Part shown: positions 7,447-16,981 of the stretch, piece by piece
Layout: every line of letters begins with the position of its first letter
Position numbering within the stretch: position 1 is the first letter of the stretch
Source of the DNA: CAZFUY01 sp964522445
Lineage (GTDB): Bacteria; Pseudomonadota; Gammaproteobacteria; SZUA-229
Reading direction: 5' to 3'
Length of the DNA stretch: 30,788 nucleotides
NCBI GenBank assembly: GCA_964522445.1
Contig: CAZFUY010000019.1
Span: 1 to 30,788, forward strand
Position numbers and translations under genes: made by a program
The notes under the pieces: generated by a model
The model's input: the letters and a program-made list of their open reading frames with translations, nothing else
The model's database searches: none
What the model was told of the DNA's origin: nothing

Positions 7447-8814
7447 TTACTGAAGCATAAAAGTCTCATACTCTAAACGATCAAGCTTTCTTGAAAGCAA
7501 AGCCAGACCGATAAGACTGGTTAACACTAATGCCATTGCAAAACCATAGCCATAAAACTGCGGCCCAAGTTCCAGTGTAATAAATGTAAAAACTGTATTA
7601 CACACAGTAAATAAAAAACATAAGCCCAAAGCCATCAACAGAAAATCCAGATAAAACAACACATTTAATATTGCCAGCAAAAGCACCTGAACACCAACAG
7701 CTGCAATATCTATTTGAAACAGATGAATATACAAGGGTGATATGCCAATCCATTCAAGTATTCTTGAACCTAATAAATAAAGCAAAACAACGGTTAGCCC
7801 CTGAACCTTAAATATTTCATATATTCCCTGACGAATAGTTATTACCATTTCATCTTTTAATTGTTCTATATGATTAAGAGTATCACCCTCTCTGACAGAG
7901 GTATAAAAATTATTATAGGCTTCAGCAAAATCAGTTTCCATTCTTACAAGAAATACAGCCATGCCAGGAATAATAGATAAGTAGGCTAGAAATATTGGAA
8001 TATCATAAATAACAGATGCGCGTAATGGCCCTATAATAGAATCTGATGTTATTGGATTAAACCAGAATATAAATTTATCAACCCAGATACCTAAATTATA
8101 AAAAAAACCTGTCAATGCAAGACTAATAAATATTTTTTTTCTATTTAAGAAATCAAATGATATTAGTTGTTTTCCTGGATATTCATATATAACCATGGCT
8201 AACATTAAAAACAATAAAACGACCTGGCCTATTACAAAACCTGCAAGCAAACCATTAAGGCCAAATATTTCCAGTGCAATAGATGCAAACACGGTAACAC
8301 TATAACCAATAAAAAAAACCGTAAGTATAAGCCGATAAGCTTTCATTCCAGATAGAAAGACAACAACAATCCATATATTACTTAAAGTAATAAAACCAGA
8401 TAACATTAATAATCTGTATTTTATATCCTGATCAAAAAACATAAATAAAACAATAAAACCTGATATACCTCCTACAATAGTGACTAAAGTTAAAACACCA
8501 ATTAAATTAGCCAGGATAATGTCATCTTTTTTTTCAAATATACGATCTGCAATATAACGGGTAAACATAAGTTGCAAAAACCCGGTAAAGATAAGTGAGA
8601 AGGCCATTAAATAAGTAACTGAAACCAGGAACTGAACAATAAGCTCAGCAGGAAACACTCGACCAATACTTATAATACCAACCAGCATCACGCCTAGAAT
8701 AGAAAGAACCCATGGCCCTGAACTAATAATGCCTGCAAAACCATAGGCCTGTAATAAGCCCATATAACTTTCACGGCGAAGTAACTTTCTTAATTCAAAA
8801 CCAATGCCAGCCAC
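7447..8814 (-). CDS. pelG: Pel exopolysaccharide inner-membrane transporter PelG
   Basis: Polytopic membrane protein of the MATE/Wzx-like flippase group. With PelD, PelE and PelF it forms the inner-membrane Pel synthesis and export complex. About twelve hydrophobic helices span the whole protein. The longest frame opens at 8838, but the start is more likely the GTG at 8814. It is preceded by GGGGAG at a good distance, overlaps the pelF stop as TAGTG, and gives an N-terminus (M)AGIGFELRKLLRR like known PelG. The resulting 455 residues match the family length (about 456 in P. aeruginosa). It is the last gene of the pel operon. Confidence 0.93.
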   Translation of the reverse strand: MAGIGFELRKLLRRESYMGLLQAYGFAGIISSGPWVLSILGVMLVGIISIGRVFPAELIVQFLVSVTYLMAFSLIFTGFLQLMFTRYIADRIFEKKDDIILANLIGVLTLVTIVGGISGFIVLFMFFDQDIKYRLLMLSGFITLSNIWIVVVFLSGMKAYRLILTVFFIGYSVTVFASIALEIFGLNGLLAGFVIGQVVLLFLMLAMVIYEYPGKQLISFDFLNRKKIFISLALTGFFYNLGIWVDKFIFWFNPITSDSIIGPLRASVIYDIPIFLAYLSIIPGMAVFLVRMETDFAEAYNNFYTSVREGDTLNHIEQLKDEMVITIRQGIYEIFKVQGLTVVLLYLLGSRILEWIGISPLYIHLFQIDIAAVGVQVLLLAILNVLFYLDFLLMALGLCFLFTVCNTVFTFITLELGPQFYGYGFAMALVLTSLIGLALLSRKLDRLEYETFMLQ

Positions 8815-10346
8815 TAACTTCTCCCCAAAGCCCGGCAATATATATGATGATATTTCGAGAACATATCTTTTTGCGTGTAATAACGCTCTACCCTTTTAAT
8901 GGCAGCAGCCTGCGCCTGTTTCCATATTTTTTCATTTGTTAATAATTCGATGGCAGCATTTGCGGTTTCTTCAGGACTTGCTATTTGTACCACTCGACCA
9001 GATAAACCTATTTTTTTATCTTCGTCATTATTGCCTTCAATTAATTCACGACATGAGCCCACATCGGTTACCAAAGCAGGTACGCCACTTGCGTAACCTT
9101 CCAGGACAACCAGTGGTAAAGCCTCACTAATTGATGTTAATACGATTAAACTAATTTGCTTTAAAATATCATCAACTTTCTGAAAACCAAGAAACTCAAC
9201 ATTGTCCTGCAGGTTAAGACTCTCCGCCAGTGCATGGCACTCTTTCGCATATTCAGCATCTTCATCTTCAGGACCAACAATCCAGCCTTTGGCTTGAGGA
9301 ATTTTATTACAGATTGTTCTCATTGAGCGAATAAAAGTTTTTACATCTTTTATAGGCACGACTCGACCAATTAGTGCAAGAACAGGAGGCACACCTTCAG
9401 GTCTTTGATCCCTTAAAAGCATAAATCGATCAATATCTATTCCATTAGGAATAATTTGTGTTCGAGTTTCATCTGCACCATCTTCTATTTGACGCTGACG
9501 ATTTCCTTCATATAAAGAGACGATGGGATCAGTAGAACTATAAGTTAGCTTACCAATTCCTTCAAAAAAACGAATCCATAACCGACGGATATAACTCACA
9601 TCATCATCAAGACTGGTACCAAATGTTTCTGTAGCATCTGTAATCCAGTCAGCCTGAGCCAGATCTATCTTTCGTTCTTTGGTATATATGCCATGCTCAG
9701 AAAGGATATAGGGCAAGCCACGTGTTCTTTCAAGCATCATTCCCAGCATACCCGCATAGCCTGTTGAAACAGAATGCAGCACTTTTGCCGGAGGCATATT
9801 CTTAACAATTTTTGCCAATATAAATAATGGTGAATGCATAGTGCGGATGGTCCAGAAATAATCCACAAAGGAAGGATCTGTGCAATAGTGAGTGTAATAT
9901 TCTTTTATTTGATTCCATGCTTCTTCACTATACAAAAATTCTTCTTTTGATAATTCATTTTTTTTGCCAAGTGCATTCATTACTATATTTAATGAATCAT
10001 CATCAATTGCCTGATCTGTAGAACGCAAACAGGCGTGCATTTTATCGACCTGATCAAATACTTCTTTATTTCCCTTATGAGGCTTTGGAGGATTATCATC
10101 CCATGATTCCATTAAATAATGGCATTCAAGATGAACAACATTATCAGGGCATTTGTATTTATAGCCTTCGTAAAATTCTTTATTGCCACCCAAAAAAATT
10201 AAACTGAAAGTAAAGCCTGGCAAGCCTGAAATTATCTGATTTACCCAACTGGAAACACCACCACTAACAAAAGGGAATGTTCCTTCTAATAATAAAGCAA
10301 TGTCTGCGGGTTTATTGCTGTCTATTACAGACTTCCACTCCTTCAT
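8814..10346 (-). CDS. pelF: Pel polysaccharide glycosyltransferase PelF (GT4 family)
   Basis: Cytosolic GT-B fold glycosyltransferase of family GT4, the predicted Pel polymerase using a UDP-sugar. It has 510 residues. The N-terminal domain has LLLEGTFPFVSGGVSSW (about 19-34) and SEHGIYTKER (216-225). The C-terminal nucleotide-sugar domain has PNGID (300-304), LIGRVVPIKD (325-334) and the retaining EX7E motif with Glu408 and Glu416. The start overlaps the pelE stop (ATGA), and the stop overlaps the likely pelG start. No defects are visible. Confidence 0.96.
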   Translation of the reverse strand: MKEWKSVIDSNKPADIALLLEGTFPFVSGGVSSWVNQIISGLPGFTFSLIFLGGNKEFYEGYKYKCPDNVVHLECHYLMESWDDNPPKPHKGNKEVFDQVDKMHACLRSTDQAIDDDSLNIVMNALGKKNELSKEEFLYSEEAWNQIKEYYTHYCTDPSFVDYFWTIRTMHSPLFILAKIVKNMPPAKVLHSVSTGYAGMLGMMLERTRGLPYILSEHGIYTKERKIDLAQADWITDATETFGTSLDDDVSYIRRLWIRFFEGIGKLTYSSTDPIVSLYEGNRQRQIEDGADETRTQIIPNGIDIDRFMLLRDQRPEGVPPVLALIGRVVPIKDVKTFIRSMRTICNKIPQAKGWIVGPEDEDAEYAKECHALAESLNLQDNVEFLGFQKVDDILKQISLIVLTSISEALPLVVLEGYASGVPALVTDVGSCRELIEGNNDEDKKIGLSGRVVQIASPEETANAAIELLTNEKIWKQAQAAAIKRVERYYTQKDMFSKYHHIYCRALGRS

Positions 10347-11344
10347 GTTTGAGACCAGAAATCTGTAATTTTATTTAAAGATGGGATTTGTTTTGCTTCT
10401 TCAGGTAATTTATTCAGTAATAGTTTAACGTGTTTGTAATTTTTCATATTAAATTCTGCTTCTGCCATATAAGGCAGAACATCATTTGCTGATATGCCGT
10501 ATTTCATTGCTTCGGTAAAACGATCCATAGCTTCTTTTTGTCGACCCAATCGTAATAGAACCCGCCCTGATTCAAAACAACTTCCTGCATCATCAGGCTC
10601 CAGATCAATGGCAATACCCAGGTTATCACAGGATTGATTTAAAACATGATTCATAACATCTCCCTGAGCCAGACCTAGATAAGATAACTCCCAATAGTGG
10701 TTGGCAATTTCTTTATGCAAGCGCGCTTTTGTAGAACCTTTTGACTTTGGCAATGTTTTTTCAATAGCCTGTATACCCGAATTAATTTTTTCTTCTTTTG
10801 CATCAAGCATTGAATAAGCAAGCAACCGTATATCATCCACAGGATCTTTTAAAGCCAGCCTGAGTATGGGCACGGCATCACGATCATCTAGCTGCCGAGT
10901 TGCCATAATGGCTTTTAAGCGTTTATCAGGACTAGCTGCATTTTTTATAACACCAGCTAAACCGGCCTGACCATAAATATTTTTTTCACTTATTTTTAAT
11001 GGATGATAAGGCAGTGGAGGCTCTTTGGTTAAATCATAAATATCTCGTGTAACAGCCTGCGGCCAGTTTAAACCAGCAAGCCATGCAGTGTATAAACCTA
11101 TTACACCAAGGTATGGAATAAAAAAACAGATGGAAAAGAAAAACAAAAACAAATTGTCTTTATTAGTAGAGTAAATCTCAGGCAGCATTTGTAATAGCGC
11201 AAGTGAAAAAAAACAGCAGGCCATTATGTGTATAAATATAAAGCCAATAAAAGGCCATCCATCTATTTGAGATGAATCAAGAATAAACCAGGTTAATAAC
11301 TCAAGCAGAATTGCTATTATCGTGCTTGATTTTTTCCCAATCAA
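10343..11344 (-). CDS. pelE: Pel biosynthesis inner-membrane protein PelE
   Basis: Inner-membrane protein with TPR/HEAT-like repeats that links PelD to the Pel synthase complex. It has 333 residues: two or three hydrophobic segments within about residues 8-95, then a soluble helical repeat region with TPR-like pairs near 220-285. The start is an unusual TTG. It is supported by GGAG (11354-11357 on this strand) 9 bp upstream and by the lack of another in-frame start before residue 41. The gene overlaps the end of pelD by 44 bp. The family is weakly conserved, so the call rests partly on its position between pelD and pelF. Confidence 0.88.
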   Translation of the reverse strand: MIGKKSSTIIAILLELLTWFILDSSQIDGWPFIGFIFIHIMACCFFSLALLQMLPEIYSTNKDNLFLFFFSICFFIPYLGVIGLYTAWLAGLNWPQAVTRDIYDLTKEPPLPYHPLKISEKNIYGQAGLAGVIKNAASPDKRLKAIMATRQLDDRDAVPILRLALKDPVDDIRLLAYSMLDAKEEKINSGIQAIEKTLPKSKGSTKARLHKEIANHYWELSYLGLAQGDVMNHVLNQSCDNLGIAIDLEPDDAGSCFESGRVLLRLGRQKEAMDRFTEAMKYGISANDVLPYMAEAEFNMKNYKHVKLLLNKLPEEAKQIPSLNKITDFWSQT

Positions 11345-12692
11345 TTTTGGTCACTCCACATAATTCTGTCATCAGGTTATTTATAGTTTCTTTACCTGTA
11401 ATCTCCCTGAAACTTGTCTCTATATCCATGCTCTTCCAGTGCTGACCTACCCTTTCCTTAAATATCTGAGACATACGTTCTCTATAACCTTCAAATTCAA
11501 TAATGCTGGTTAATGGCATTAATAAAAAGACAACCGTTCTATCTTCTTTATTTTTCTGAACCCAGGCACGATCAAGCCCTCTCATCTGTCCCAAAAGCAT
11601 ATTTTCTATCTCATTAGAGAGGTCTTTTTTCTTTGGTAAAGTTAAAACCAGCAGTATGGTTTCAACATCAAAGTTTTTTCTGTCAGAAATTGTACGTTCA
11701 AGAAAATGTAAAAATACGGCACTTTCTGAATTGCCATACGAATAACGATGCTCTGCATGTGAGATTAAATCACCAATATGTCCACACAAAACGGCAATAA
11801 GTTGTAAATTTTCATGATGAAAAGCAACAAAGGGCATTTCGTGTATGGCAACGACTCCCCATATATGGCCTTCAACATCTGACACAGGAACTGCAGCCAA
11901 TAAATTATTTTTATTCATTGGATTATCATCTTCTTCATAGGCTTCATTATTTATACTAACGAGTTGCCCTGTTTCTATAGACTTTCTAATAATAGGATTA
12001 TATGAATCAACAAGGGAGAAATTACCTAATGAACCAAGTGGCATCGTATTAATTAATTTATCATCTTTTATCTGATAAATATTTGCACTCTGTACATAAG
12101 AGTAATCTGCAAGCATAGTTAAAATATCAACTGAAACTTTTTTTAGAACATTGCTCTGGCCTTCAATCGATTTAGCTTTTATTTTTAAATTAACAAGCGC
12201 TTCACGCAGACTGTTTGTGCTTGCTGCCAGTCTGTTTTCTAATCGGTCATGAGATACTTTTAGTAATTGATAGTTTCGAGTAAATTCATCCAGGCGTTTT
12301 CTTTGTGCTTTATTTATAACGACCTGTTTACCTAGCTTCCTTAACCACATGTCCGTAAATTCACCCACAAGCATGGTCAACATAAGCAAACCTAAAACAT
12401 AACCTGCAGGAAAATGATCTATTGGAGCAAGTTCAAAACGCCATGCAATGGTAATCATGGAAATTAAAATAATTGTGCTGGTAAAACCATGACCAAAACC
12501 ATAACGCATGGCGGGCAGTAAGGGGGCAAATAATAACCAGGGGAATGCATGGTTAAGAAAAAACGGATCATCTTCATGAACCCAGTAGCCAAACAGAGGA
12601 ACAAGAAAAGTAATTAAAACTGTTTCTAACCAGGCAACACGTGAAGATACCCTTATTCGGCTTACCTGAGGGGTTCTTCTTATTAGAGACAT
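11301..12692 (-). CDS. pelD: c-di-GMP receptor PelD
   Basis: Inner-membrane receptor that switches on Pel synthesis when it binds c-di-GMP. It has 463 residues. Hydrophobic helices lie within about 21-112, then a coiled-coil-like stretch (about 125-185), a GAF domain (about 185-315) and a degenerate GGDEF domain. The degenerate domain keeps the inhibitory-site motif RxxD as R371-G-L-D374, which in P. aeruginosa PelD binds c-di-GMP. Further arginines (R404, R406) could be the additional ligand. No catalytic GG(D/E)EF is visible, so it is a receptor and not a synthase. It lies 40 bp after pelC. Confidence 0.94.
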   Translation of the reverse strand: MSLIRRTPQVSRIRVSSRVAWLETVLITFLVPLFGYWVHEDDPFFLNHAFPWLLFAPLLPAMRYGFGHGFTSTIILISMITIAWRFELAPIDHFPAGYVLGLLMLTMLVGEFTDMWLRKLGKQVVINKAQRKRLDEFTRNYQLLKVSHDRLENRLAASTNSLREALVNLKIKAKSIEGQSNVLKKVSVDILTMLADYSYVQSANIYQIKDDKLINTMPLGSLGNFSLVDSYNPIIRKSIETGQLVSINNEAYEEDDNPMNKNNLLAAVPVSDVEGHIWGVVAIHEMPFVAFHHENLQLIAVLCGHIGDLISHAEHRYSYGNSESAVFLHFLERTISDRKNFDVETILLVLTLPKKKDLSNEIENMLLGQMRGLDRAWVQKNKEDRTVVFLLMPLTSIIEFEGYRERMSQIFKERVGQHWKSMDIETSFREITGKETINNLMTELCGVTKIDWEKIKHDNSNSA

Positions 12693-12732
12693 TTGATTAT
12701 TTTAAGGGCATCACTATTAATTCTCAATTTTC

Positions 12733-13302
12733 TTATTCATGAATTAATAGAGGTGTCCTTAAATTAAGACTGCCAAGTAACTGAGACAGCAATTTATTAA
12801 CTGTTCCCGTTACGCTTTCGTAACCCCAGCCGGTGCGAGAACCTGTTGCCGACCAGACAATCTTTCCTGTTTTCATATCGATAACTTTTAAAGATATACC
12901 AACAGCAGGTTCACCATCTAAACCACTTTTATAACGCCATTCCTCAATACTTCCCGTAATAGCATATTGGTAGTTAGATTTTTTTGCTGATTTTAGAGCC
13001 GTTTCATAACGGTGCTGCTCATTCAAATCTGGCAGCCCTGTTTTTAAAGACTGATAGGGATAGATGTCAATCTCATCAAGACCAATAGCGCGTAAATGTG
13101 TAGATAGTATTGCCTCTGTACGAATACCTGCCTGAGGCGCTTCAGCAAGATTCATCACTGGTAACATTATCCAGCGGGCCTTTGTGGAAAGAGCCGGCCC
13201 TTCATGAACCTGACTAACGCTGCATGCAGACAGCACTGATAATAAAATCAGACCGACGACTGTTTTTGTATAACCCATAATTATGTGATTGATATATTTC
13301 AT
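12733..13302 (-). CDS. pelC: Pel export outer-membrane lipoprotein PelC
   Basis: Periplasmic lipoprotein that forms a ring under the PelB pore and guides the cationic polymer outward. It has 189 residues, with a lipoprotein signal peptide ending in the lipobox LSAC (lipid-bearing Cys27). A second in-frame ATG at 13278 would give 181 residues and a tidier signal peptide (MGYTKTVVGLILLSVLSAC). Neither start has a good ribosome-binding site. The body has the Pel/Csg-like alternating alpha-beta character seen in PelC (AIGLDEIDIYP, GSIEEW, IVWSATGSR). It is placed between pelB and pelD as in the standard operon. Confidence 0.92.
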   Translation of the reverse strand: MKYINHIIMGYTKTVVGLILLSVLSACSVSQVHEGPALSTKARWIMLPVMNLAEAPQAGIRTEAILSTHLRAIGLDEIDIYPYQSLKTGLPDLNEQHRYETALKSAKKSNYQYAITGSIEEWRYKSGLDGEPAVGISLKVIDMKTGKIVWSATGSRTGWGYESVTGTVNKLLSQLLGSLNLRTPLLIHE

Positions 13303-13375
13303 ATATTAAAATAAGTGTAGCAGATTCAGTAAGATAACCAAGTTTATTGAAGAAAAATATTACTGTAATTTGCCA

Positions 13376-16300
13376 CTATCTCCCAATGTAATTTCTATAT
13401 AAAAGATTGATACCCCAGCTACTCTGATCTTCAACCTTGTTTTTTGTCTGGTCTGCAACTAGCCCAAAGCTAAGTTCATCATTGCCTAAAATTCGACTAC
13501 TAAATCCAGCACTCAAGCGTGTTGCAAAATCTTTTGCTGGGTATACCTGGCCTATCCAGCCATCAATAAAATATCGTAACGATCCAACCTGTGGATAATC
13601 TGTTTTAATCTGGCCACGATTAAGTCGCATGCTAATACCTAAAGTACCAAATTCTTCAGCAACCAGTAATGAGGTTACAGAACCGATGGGCAAACGCTGA
13701 CTGACCTGCTGAGGCAAATTATTTTCTAACTGATTTGAAAGCCAGTTTGCATCAAATTGAACAACCCACTCATTACGCCCCGTTGAAAGCCTGTGACCAA
13801 TATTAATATCCATACTCCAGCCATCAGCTAAAGCTTCACCCCAGCGACTTTCATAATGGGTCTTAAAAAGTCGAGTACTAATATATTCTCGGCTGCCAAT
13901 ATTTGCACTCATGGCAATGTGCAATTTATCCTGCATACCCAATGCCCTTAAGGCTGTACTTTCTTCAGAAAGTTGATTATTTTCCCATGCAAACTCAAAT
14001 CTAACACGTTTTGAAAGTAGATAGTCCATGCCTAATTTTATTGGCATAATATCTTTATCATCACGTAGATTAAAATTAATCTCAGCATAATAATTTAACC
14101 GCCTTGCTCGCCGCATCACTTTTAGATCTATTTCTGTTTCTACATTATTCTCACCAAGGTCAACAGTAAAAACATCTACATCAAGTGTGTTTTTTGAGGC
14201 GGATAAGCCTATAACCCAGTTATGTAGATTAGTTTTAATTTGTGCATCTAATTTAGTTACAAGTAAATCGCCATTAGAATATCTATCTGTTCCTGTTGCC
14301 CAGTAATTAGGCAATATATTAGAAAGTGAAGCAGCCTGTTCACGATACAATCGCCGCTCTTTCTGACTCGATAATAAACCAATACCCTCAATTGAATTAG
14401 CAAGCGCCTCTTCATATAAACCCAGTCGTCTTAAGCCTTCATTTCTATCTACAGGAGAAATATCAGAGTCATTAGTGACTATATTTTCAATAGTTTTGAG
14501 ATCATTTTCATTTAATGCCAGAGTAAGTAACTGATTGTCAGAAACTTTCATGCGCTTAAGTTGTTGACGCAAATGCCAGTAGTGAGCCATGTCATGGTGC
14601 TCTAATGACATGTACCAGGCAACAAGAAAATCATAAGGAATATTTTTATTATTTTCTCGGGTATTATTAATAATTGCTTTAATCATATTATTCGCATTAA
14701 CACCCAATCCAATTTCTTTCTCAAGAGAAATATACTGCCTGGTTAATTGCTGAGCAGAACGTCCTGATAATAAAGTGTAAATACTGTTGGCACGTATTTT
14801 TTTCATTACATAAAGACGTGTTTTTAATGCCGAATTAAATCGCCCTGCTGACTCCAGTGCATCGGCATAGCTTAACAGCCATAAATCATCATCTGGGTAC
14901 TGAGATATAATTTTACTATGCCAGTAAACAGATTCACGTGACTCACCTATCTCATGTGTTGCAGCAGCATAAACTGGCCAGTATTGACTGAATCGATACG
15001 CTTTATTTTTAAAAACGGTTAGATAGCGCTTTAGTTTTTTTCGTTGATTAGAATTTAATAACGTCCATAAAAATCCGATATGAATTGATTTTAAATCAGG
15101 CCTTAGTCTCATGGCATACTCATAGTATTTAGATGAAGCCAGGAAGTTTTCATTTCTATCTTCCAGTTCTGCCATAACAAGAACATAATCAACCAGATCA
15201 TCAATATTATTCTTATTTTGTAATGCTATGCCCAATAAATATTCAATGTGTGGCCGATTATTTTCTTCTATGGCTGTTTCTATTGCCATGCGTAAATAAA
15301 TAGCATTACCCGTATTTTTCCATGCTCTTTCAGCAAGGATTACCGCTTGATCTACATCCCTGTTTTCATCTGCCAGTATTAATAATCGTTCATAAGCCAG
15401 ATCATTTTTATGATCACGCACTAGCATTTCTTTGCTGGATCGACTTAATAAATCACTATCTCTAAATCGCCAGCCTAGCTCAGCTAAAATTTCAATATGA
15501 AAAATGGATTCAATTTTTGTAAAATCACTATCCAGAGACTTTGCTTTTAAATAAGCCTTTTCATGATTTTGATAATTCCAATGTAACTCTACCTGCCGAA
15601 CACCCGCCTGGGTTTCATCACCAAAGTGTTTTTCTATTCGTTGCCATGTTTTTACTGCACCTTCATAGTCATTCTGATTTTCATATAATCCCGCCAGAAT
15701 AAACCACTTTTCTTTATCTTGCGGATGTTTTGATAAGTATTCATCTAAAGCAATTTGAGATAAAACAGGTTCACCCTGTCGCTCATAGCTATAAACTTTT
15801 TCTAACATTTCTTCTGCTGTTAGCTTTCGCTTTCTGGAAATATTATCTAAAGCATCAATAGTTGACTGCTCATCAAAATTCATAATAGCAAGCCTTAAAA
15901 CCTGCTCATCTTCATGTGAAGATTTTGATGTTCTGGCTAATATTTTCCACTGCTTCTGTGCAGCAACCGGGTGCCCTGTCCATTCTTCTAATTGTGCCAG
16001 ACGGAGTCTATATTTTTTATTTCCGGGTCTGATAGAAACAAGACGATAGGAGAACTTTCTTGCATGTTGCAGATGAGCCAGAGCAAGCTCCAGATCAAGT
16101 TGTCGTGAAATAATATTTTTATCTTCCTGACCATGATAAAACCAGAGTTTTTTATTCCAGTATGCTTCTTTTTCAATATTGCTCTGCATACTATATACAG
16201 AAACAATTGTTTCTAAAAAATATTTATTTTCAGGAAAAGAAATTAGATATTCATTAAGATAGTTAACTGCCAGATTATACTGGCTTGCCTCTATAGTAGA

Positions 16301-16981
16301 GATCACTGACAGCCCTGCATATTCAAGACCCTTATTAGAATCTTCAGCAGCATGATAAGCATTAAAATAATACAAACTGGCAAGGTCTGGCTGTGATGAA
16401 GCTCTCGCCCACTTACCTGCCATAGCCCACCATTCAACCTCATTCTCTTTATCTATTTCTGCTAAACGTTTATATATTCTTGAAGCAAACGCTGGGCGAT
16501 TAAGGCTTAACACAGTTCTCGCCAGTATTTTCAGACTCACTGCATCATATGAAGAAACATCAATATGTTTTAATATATTTCGTGCTTTGGCCAGCACTCT
16601 GTAACGCACCGGATCATCCTCAGCCATTTCTCCAAATTGAACCTGGTATATCTGGATATTTATAATATCTGACTGAGCAATATATTTTGCCTCAAAGAAT
16701 TCGAATCCATCAATTATTTTTTTTGCTTCCTGCCATTTTCCAATAGCCACTAATTGACGAGCCAGTGTCAATCTTAAGGAAATATCATCAGGTCTTAATT
16801 TAAAAATAGCCTTCAAATATGCTATTGATAACTGGTCTGGATGTTCAATATAACGCTGATCTTCAAATGTGCCTTTGGCAGGAAACAGCAAAGTCAGCAG
16901 AAATACAATCGCAACACCAAGAAGTATTACTACCGGAATAGAAATTAAATGCTCACGTTTATTGACAACGGATTCTTGCAT
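13376..16981 (-). CDS. pelB: Pel export outer-membrane porin PelB (TPR scaffold plus beta-barrel)
   Basis: Large secretin-like porin that carries Pel through the outer membrane and binds PelA in the periplasm. It has 1201 residues, close to the 1193 of P. aeruginosa PelB. It begins with a membrane anchor (about residues 12-33). A long run of tetratricopeptide-like helices follows (about 45-890). The C-terminal 300 residues alternate polar and hydrophobic positions as in a beta-barrel and end in an aromatic-rich strand (NLLYRNYIGR). The start lies inside pelA (23-bp overlap) with a GAGAGAAA ribosome-binding site. The frame is intact over its full length. Confidence 0.95.
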   Translation of the reverse strand: MQESVVNKREHLISIPVVILLGVAIVFLLTLLFPAKGTFEDQRYIEHPDQLSIAYLKAIFKLRPDDISLRLTLARQLVAIGKWQEAKKIIDGFEFFEAKYIAQSDIINIQIYQVQFGEMAEDDPVRYRVLAKARNILKHIDVSSYDAVSLKILARTVLSLNRPAFASRIYKRLAEIDKENEVEWWAMAGKWARASSQPDLASLYYFNAYHAAEDSNKGLEYAGLSVISTIEASQYNLAVNYLNEYLISFPENKYFLETIVSVYSMQSNIEKEAYWNKKLWFYHGQEDKNIISRQLDLELALAHLQHARKFSYRLVSIRPGNKKYRLRLAQLEEWTGHPVAAQKQWKILARTSKSSHEDEQVLRLAIMNFDEQSTIDALDNISRKRKLTAEEMLEKVYSYERQGEPVLSQIALDEYLSKHPQDKEKWFILAGLYENQNDYEGAVKTWQRIEKHFGDETQAGVRQVELHWNYQNHEKAYLKAKSLDSDFTKIESIFHIEILAELGWRFRDSDLLSRSSKEMLVRDHKNDLAYERLLILADENRDVDQAVILAERAWKNTGNAIYLRMAIETAIEENNRPHIEYLLGIALQNKNNIDDLVDYVLVMAELEDRNENFLASSKYYEYAMRLRPDLKSIHIGFLWTLLNSNQRKKLKRYLTVFKNKAYRFSQYWPVYAAATHEIGESRESVYWHSKIISQYPDDDLWLLSYADALESAGRFNSALKTRLYVMKKIRANSIYTLLSGRSAQQLTRQYISLEKEIGLGVNANNMIKAIINNTRENNKNIPYDFLVAWYMSLEHHDMAHYWHLRQQLKRMKVSDNQLLTLALNENDLKTIENIVTNDSDISPVDRNEGLRRLGLYEEALANSIEGIGLLSSQKERRLYREQAASLSNILPNYWATGTDRYSNGDLLVTKLDAQIKTNLHNWVIGLSASKNTLDVDVFTVDLGENNVETEIDLKVMRRARRLNYYAEINFNLRDDKDIMPIKLGMDYLLSKRVRFEFAWENNQLSEESTALRALGMQDKLHIAMSANIGSREYISTRLFKTHYESRWGEALADGWSMDINIGHRLSTGRNEWVVQFDANWLSNQLENNLPQQVSQRLPIGSVTSLLVAEEFGTLGISMRLNRGQIKTDYPQVGSLRYFIDGWIGQVYPAKDFATRLSAGFSSRILGNDELSFGLVADQTKNKVEDQSSWGINLLYRNYIGR

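Noticed and set aside
11301..12692. PelD as an active diguanylate cyclase
   Set aside because: The GGDEF active-site motif is missing; only the RxxD binding motif remains, as in known PelD receptors.
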